64,000 nt of DNA from Melampsora larici-populina 98AG31 (taxonomy: Eukaryota > Basidiomycota > Pucciniomycetes > Pucciniales > Melampsoraceae). The notes beneath the pieces are model-generated. The model was not told the DNA's origin and did not search any database. It worked only from the letters and a program-made list of their open reading frames with translations. Shown in pieces: positions 58,226-64,000 of this stretch (the first letter of the stretch is position 1; each line of letters begins with the position of its first letter). The DNA lies in the NCBI RefSeq assembly GCF_000204055.1, contig NW_006768776.1, forward strand, positions 84,105 to 148,104. Direction: 5' to 3'. The position numbers were made by a program, and so were the translations under genes.

Positions 58226-59990
58226 CCTCTTGAGAAATTTGATTTGTATAGTTGAATCATATTCATACCCGTACAAATTTAGGATACTTTCATAAAACTT
58301 ATTTCTTGTTTCTTCCTTTCTTGTCTCCAATCGTTTTCAATTGACTTTGTATAATTATTTTATGTCTGTGCCCATACATTTCACGCAAATAAATTGACAA
58401 TTGCAATTCTCGATATTCACTGTGCTGCCCAAGCTTTTAATCTATTCACTTCTACCTGATATGTACCAAAGTCATAGCGGAGTCCAACTAACTATAAAAG
58501 TGTTTGAGGTGGATCTCAGGAGCAAGCTTTACCCTTCCAATGAACCATGCACTTACTGAGTATCAACTGCTTCAAGGAATATTGTGTGTCAGGGATCAGA
58601 AACCACCAAATACAAGGTGAGTCATCATAACCCAAGGTATAATAAGCTTAGAGAGATTGTAGGATCTACAACATTTCATCATTTTTAAATCAGAAAACAT
58701 TGACGGGAGAGAAGCTGAAAATATATGGAAAGAGTTTTCAGCATGCATATATCACTCCCAGCAGAATTAAGTTGACAAGAACACAACTAAAGATGATTCA
58801 AAAGTTTTGGAAAAAGTGTTAGTCATCCAACAGGCTCAAGAAAATCTGACAAATGAAAGAGTAGAATCTGATCCAGAAGGATGTTACCTGTCAGATTCTG
58901 AACACAACAAAATGAATGATGATCATCCACTATACTTTTCACATGGTTTCAATCAAGGGGAAGAGTACAATAGTAATACATCCATCAGGAGGCGGCAGCT
59001 GGGAAGGGAAAGATAATCCCTTGTGGAATCAACAATTGTCAAACGGGTAAAAGCCAAAACTTCTTCCTCAGGCTGCAACACATAAATTTAACCAAATTCT
59101 ATGATCATGTTCAACTTTAAATGTTCCAATTATTGTACAACTGATAGACCTATATGTGAAAGCTAATTTTTTGGTTTTGAGGGCATGAAAGTACTCTCAA
59201 AAGTCTTTCTACTTTGAGCTTCAAGACTTATGTTATTGAAAACATGTGTTCTATAGGGTCCCCAACTGTCAGAAACCTGAGGTCTAAGGTGTCAACCCCA
59301 AATTTCAGGTTCTGATGTTCTGTAAATTGTTATGAAAATCTTCAGACAAGTGATATTATATATCATCACTGTTTGGGTTCAAGGAAATATAAAAAATTCA
59401 AGGTGATTTGTCAATTCTGGGGTCATGAAGGTCTTCAGTCATGACAATTTGGAAACCATCTAGGTTGGAAACCATTCAGATAATTCAAGCAATAATCTGT
59501 TCGAATCCCTTTCATAGAGCCCCAGAAAGCTCCTGCACAGGTCCCTGATGAAAATGATCAAGGCTTTGGTCACAAACCCCACAAAAGTATTCTAATTAAA
59601 ATCATCAGGTTGTGTACTGAGTTTTAAAATTTCTCAATATATTTGATCATCAAAAAAAGTTTTACCAAGTCTTGAGCGCTGTCCAAGTAATTCAAATCCT
59701 AGTCTTGGATATTAAGGCTTGCAAGGTTTGTTTGATGGTGGTATCTTCAACACTCAGACCATAATGGAACCCCGGAAATCTGTGATTATCATTAAAAATC
59801 ATCTTAGTTCTGTCACAGTCATCATAATTCAATGAGAAGAAGTTGATGATGTGATTGTAGGTTCTTTATTTAGCTTGCACTCTGGTTGTTTACCCAGACT
59901 GAAGTGGGTAACACTGCTTGGTGAGTACTGCAAGATCTCAAAAAGAGCTGTGCCACATATTGGTCCACACTTTTTTGTTGACCCAGATTT
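58226..59990. other. No supported gene
   Basis: AT-rich 3' flank and spacer. ORFs such as 58807-59016 are short and lack domain or splice support. Confidence 0.4.
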
Positions 59991-60592
59991 GTCAGTTTCC
60001 ACTCTCACCATCTGAAGCAAGGGAGGTCCTTAGACCTTTGCCTTCCTGGATGCAGCAGATGTAGTTTACTTTCTCACACCATCTACAAGCTCTGAATTTG
60101 TGTCTCTGAAGTTGATACTCAGTACCAATGAATATCAGAGAGATGTTGGGCAGGGAGGCTCCATTATTAATTGTTTGACCAGTCAGTATGAAGTCAAAGT
60201 CTCAAAGAACCCATCATGTAGAGATTGAGCCTGATTGAAAATGAGTGATATACACATACTTTCTTATATATGTTTGAATAATTTTTCTCTTACTATCATT
60301 TACCTAAACTACATCCATAATCAAAAGTCAGCGCCAATCTGTTTTGAGATGTTTTGTCAGTTTCCACTGTCACCAACTGAAGCAGGGGAGGTTCTTAGAC
60401 CTTTGCCTTCCTGTATGCAGCAGATGTAGTTTACTTCCTCACACCATCTACAAGCTCTGAATTTCTGTCTCTGAAGTTGATACTCAGTACCAATTCCCAT
60501 CACATAGATATGGGACAGGGAGGCTCCATTATTAATTGCTTGATCAGTCAGTATGAAGTCAAAGTCTCAAAGAACCCATCACGCACAGATTG
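59991..60592. repeat. Tandem duplication, ~240-bp unit with 365-bp period
   Basis: 59991-60228 and 60356-60592 match closely: GTCAGTTTCCACT.TCACCA, ACCTTTGCCTTCCTG, GCAGCAGATGTAGTTTACTT and TCAAAGTCTCAAAGAACCCA. On the minus strand both copies read a Cys-containing stretch (FRACRWCEKVNYIC), so the unit may be a piece of a transposon-encoded protein; the family is not identified. Part of the spacer (CTCTTACTATCATTTAC, then CAATCTGTTTTGA) also recurs at 60285, 60690 and 60795. Confidence 0.75.
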
Positions 60593-62219
60593 AAAAAGCG
60601 TGATTTACACATACTTTCTTTACACTCTTATGTATGATTGAGCCACTTTTCTTATCTTTTTCTTTCTATTCAAGAGAAATTCTTCTCTTACTATCATTTA
60701 CTTAAAATACATATATAATCATCAGTGCCAATCTGTTTTGATATGCTTGAGCAACTTTTCTTGTTTTTTCTTTCTATTCAAGAGAAATTATTCTCTTACT
60801 AATATAATTTACCTAAACTACATATACAATTCAAAGTCAGTGCCAATCTGTTCTGTCAAATGGGCTCCCATTGTTTTGTTTGAGGTTCATCAATGAAATT
60901 GGTCAGGTTTTGAACCCAAGTTTTTGAGCTTCCTACTTTGCTTTGGGCAAAATGATTGGGTTTTTTCATGTAGGTACCGAGACTGCAGCTTTCTAGGGTC
61001 CTCCTAGGTCCTCCTTTGATTTTACTTCATTCAATTCAATAGAATATTTGAAGTGGCTGTGTTCAAAATCCGCAATTTGAAATTACCTGATCAAAACCGT
61101 TCAAAAGTCAAAAAACATCACGTGATATGCTACAACATGGATGCTTGTAACTTGTTTATGCTTATATGTATGCATGATTCAATTATTTTCCAAGCAAGTC
61201 TCTCAAGTCTCAAGGCTCACACGGAACCACGACCGGACCGGCGAGGTGGTCTTTCGAAATTCGAAGTTCCGAGCCCAGGCAAGTCCCGAGGAAGATTCAT
61301 CCGAAACTTGCTGTAGTTCGTGGGTGTGAGAGAAAGGAGTCGAGATGAATGAGGATGTTGAATAAGTTTGGATAGGATTTCAAATGGATTTGAAATATAT
61401 GTATTATCAACAGATATATGTAGATAAGCTTATGTAACAGCCAAGAAGTGAACACTATCGCCGAGGTGATATCTATAGGGATGTATATTTTAAGCGGTGA
61501 AAAATCAAGTTCTTTTCTTTTCTTCTTTTCTTTTTTGTGTGTGTTAAATTTGTTGATCACATCGCATTGAAATGATTTATTTTATTTTTTTATTTTTTGA
61601 TATTTTTGTAAAATGAAATCTTTGTTTAATTAATTTTGAAATTAAATTCTTGTCGATCTTCATTATCAGTACCTTCTTCCTTGATCGATTTTCTTTGGAT
61701 TTAATTCTTTTTGCGCATTTCACTTTTACATATATACTCAAATTCGATTCCTGATTACTGAAGATTAGATCATCAAGACTTTCAAAATTAAAATCATTGT
61801 AAAAGGTTTTTAAGGGAATTTTAAGTTATTTAAAGAAGATTTTAAACTTGAATATCATTTTTTTTTAAAAAATACATTTTTGGAGTTTAAATTTTCAGTT
61901 TAACCTTGACTGATTCACCACCACTTCAACTTGATCAACAAACATCCTGTTTACCTTTTACTACACACTACACTTTGTTTCTTTCTTTACCATTTATCTA
62001 TTCTATTCACTCTTCAACTTCAAAATCATCATCGGTTCTAGTTTGACTAACACTATTTAGCAGTAGTAGTCGTAGTAGTAGTCGTAGTACTAGGATTAGT
62101 AGTGTTCTATTTCAAGTAATCTACTTGATTGATCGATTAGTTTTGATTTAAGTCAATCGATGAAACGGTAAACTGATTTTAGGATTATCAATCACTTCAT
62201 CAGTTCATCATCATCAAAC
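60593..62219. other. Repeat tail, then promoter/5' region of the Con7-like gene
   Basis: After the repeat echoes that end near 60860 there is no ORF. From about 61500 the sequence becomes pyrimidine-rich and AT-rich. A TAGTAG/GTCGTA trinucleotide run lies at about 62060-62105. This is probably a long 5' leader of the plus-strand gene starting at 62220. Confidence 0.45.
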
Positions 62220-64000
62220 ATGCAACAATCAGCACCTCAACATCAAGATGCTTACTTTTCATTCACTGTACCACCTAAATCACAACCTACTACAATCTAT
62301 TATCAACCAGTACCACATCAACCTATCAATCTATCCAAATCATCCAATCTACCTTCACAATCACCCTTGACTATCAACACTTTCCAACCATCACCATCAT
62401 CAACTCAACCAACCTTGAACATTCCTATTCTCAACTCTCATAAAAACAATCTTGATCCGATTCATCATGATTTACCACTTTACCTAGATCTACTCAATCG
62501 ATCTCCTTCTGGTGATTCAACTTCAACTTCAATCATCAATCAAAGACCTTCTACTTCTGCTGGTCAACAGTTTGCTTTCAATTTACCTACTACTCCTAAT
62601 CGATCACAACTTTCATCCTTTACAAATAACAACAATCACAACAAAAGACCAATCTCAAGTAATGGATTGAATTCTACCACTCCTACCAATTCTACTTCAT
62701 CATCTTCCACTTCTTCTACTTCTAATCCTTTAACCAACCAAAACATTAACAACCTTTTGCCTAACCATCCGAATCAAACTCCACCTCTCTCTCGTCCGAT
62801 CGTTCGTCTCAATCTTTCAAATCAATCTTCTGCTACAACTAACACCAACACCAACACCCCCAACTCATTCAATCTCCTATCAGCTCCTTCTACTTCATTC
62901 CAATATGGTTCGTATCCTTCATGTCTTCAACCCTTGATGATCTACATAATCACTCACTTTCTCTCATTCTTTAGGTATAGGACCTCATAACACTCGTCCC
63001 ATGACCGCACCTGGTGCAGGTTGGGACGCAGGTCAATTCAATCATGATTATGATTACACTTCTGCTAGTGTTGGACTCTACGGTAATGGTCAACTGAGTT
63101 CGTACCATTTCTGAAAATCAATTTGGTAAAGACTTGATCTGATGGAAAAAACTCTCCGCTCTCCACAAATCCATTTTCAGTCTCACCCGATTATTTAGGT
63201 GAAAGTCCTGAACTGTGCTCAAATAGTAGACCAACTACTTCGGCCCATTTTTCAACTTTGAGTCCAGACGTCACACAATCGGAACAATTCCTTTCACTCT
63301 TTCCAGACTTTCTTAGTCCTCCTTCGACTACTACTTCCATCAGACCTCAAACTCATTCTGGAACATCGAGTATTGGATTTGGTGAACAACAAAGACCTAA
63401 CACTGCTTATCCTTCAAACCTTTTGATTAACAATTGGCGACCGAATGCAACGCCTCTGGGTTTAGAACCTTCGCATAAGATTGCCTCATCTTATCATCCT
63501 TATCCTTCTTCTCATCCTCCTCCTTCACATCATCATTCTCTTCCTAGACTTTCAATCGATTCGATCACTAGCAATCTTTCCTCTTCTTCACCTGTTACCT
63601 CTTCATCAAATTCGTTGGAAACGGTTCATCCACTTTTACCTCATCAACTTCCAAGGCACGATTCACAGCCGTATCAGTTCAATCTTGGGGCACCTAGAAA
63701 ACGTGCTCGAAGACGATTTGATGAAGTTTGTTCATTTTTGCCCTTTTTCCAAAGTGACTTACCGGTTCATTTGTTGACTTGAATCTTTCTTTTGCTTTAG
63801 GTTGAAAGGTTGTATGATTGTAATTATCCAGGATGTACAAAAGGATATGGAACTTTGAATCATTTGAATGCACATATTGCAATGCAAAAACACGGACCTA
63901 AGCGATTACCACAAGGTTTGTAAAAAATTCTATCACGTTTCCAGCATCTTCAAAGAGACTGATTCCTGATGTCTGTCTTCTTTCCATTACAGAGTTCAAA
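62220..64000 (+). CDS. Con7-like C2H2 zinc-finger transcription factor (partial, cut by right edge)
   Basis: Exons are 62220-62907, 62975-63097, 63181-63725, 63801-63915 and 63993 onward, all in consistent phase. The first ~430 residues are Ser/Thr/Pro/Asn/Gln-rich and probably disordered, with poly-Asn/Ser runs. Near residues 450-490 comes APRKRARRRFDEVERLYDC, then CNYPGCTKGYGTLNHLNAHI and MQKHGPKRLPQEFK. This single C2H2 finger (CX4C and paired His) with the basic lead and the GTLNHLNAH and PxEFK signatures matches the Con7 family, which controls morphogenesis and infection structures in ascomycetes. Nuclear localisation is expected from the basic cluster. Donors are GTTCGT (twice) and GTTTGT (twice), weaker than elsewhere in the window. 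The C-terminus lies beyond 64000. Confidence 0.82.

Noticed and set aside
59490..59515. GTTCGAATCCC, B-box-like
   Set aside because: No A box or paired acceptor stem upstream; isolated match.

Overview
The window reads as AT-rich nuclear DNA of a basidiomycete fungus, most likely a rust (Pucciniales). Genes are broken by many short introns (about 50-100 nt) with GTAAGT/GTATGT-like donors and CTRAY-like branch sites. Conserved fungal housekeeping genes lie among orphan secreted proteins and many small inverted-repeat elements. The genus cannot be fixed from the sequence alone. Exon structures were built by hand from splice sites and reading phase; every full model closes in frame.

Layout. 1-13.5 kb is repeat-rich. 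It holds the first exon of a secreted-protein gene cut by the left edge, a 590-bp element with ~150-bp terminal inverted repeats, a large orphan secreted protein (3779-6745) whose 3' tail is duplicated behind it, an (ATT)n tract, a PIF/Harbinger-like element and a near-perfect hairpin. 13.8-24.5 kb holds an F-box protein and two paralogous NTF2-like (SigF-like) membrane proteins with the same six-exon plan. Between the paralogs lie a small secreted protein and a second Harbinger-like MITE nested at the end of another repeat. 24.9-35 kb is repeat territory: a GC-rich patch, a decayed hAT transposase, a third Harbinger-like MITE and nested fold-back elements. 35.9-37.8 kb holds a second large secreted orphan protein with a duplicated-looking small exon.

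39-64 kb is gene-dense: a Pil1/Lsp1 eisosome protein, the 21-kDa complex I subunit, LSm8 head-to-head with ALG14, a tandem array of three aquaporin paralogs, a nine-exon orphan membrane protein, and a Con7-like C2H2 transcription factor cut by the right edge.

How genes relate. Most genes act independently: eisosome and aquaporins at the plasma membrane, complex I in mitochondria, LSm8 on U6 snRNA, ALG14 at the ER. LSm8 and ALG14 share a 266-bp intergenic region and may be co-regulated. The strongest unusual signals are the aquaporin array (each gene has a 9-nt microexon, NPN in place of the first NPA and NTA in place of the second), the duplicated tail of the orphan secreted gene, and the duplicated exon in the second secreted orphan.
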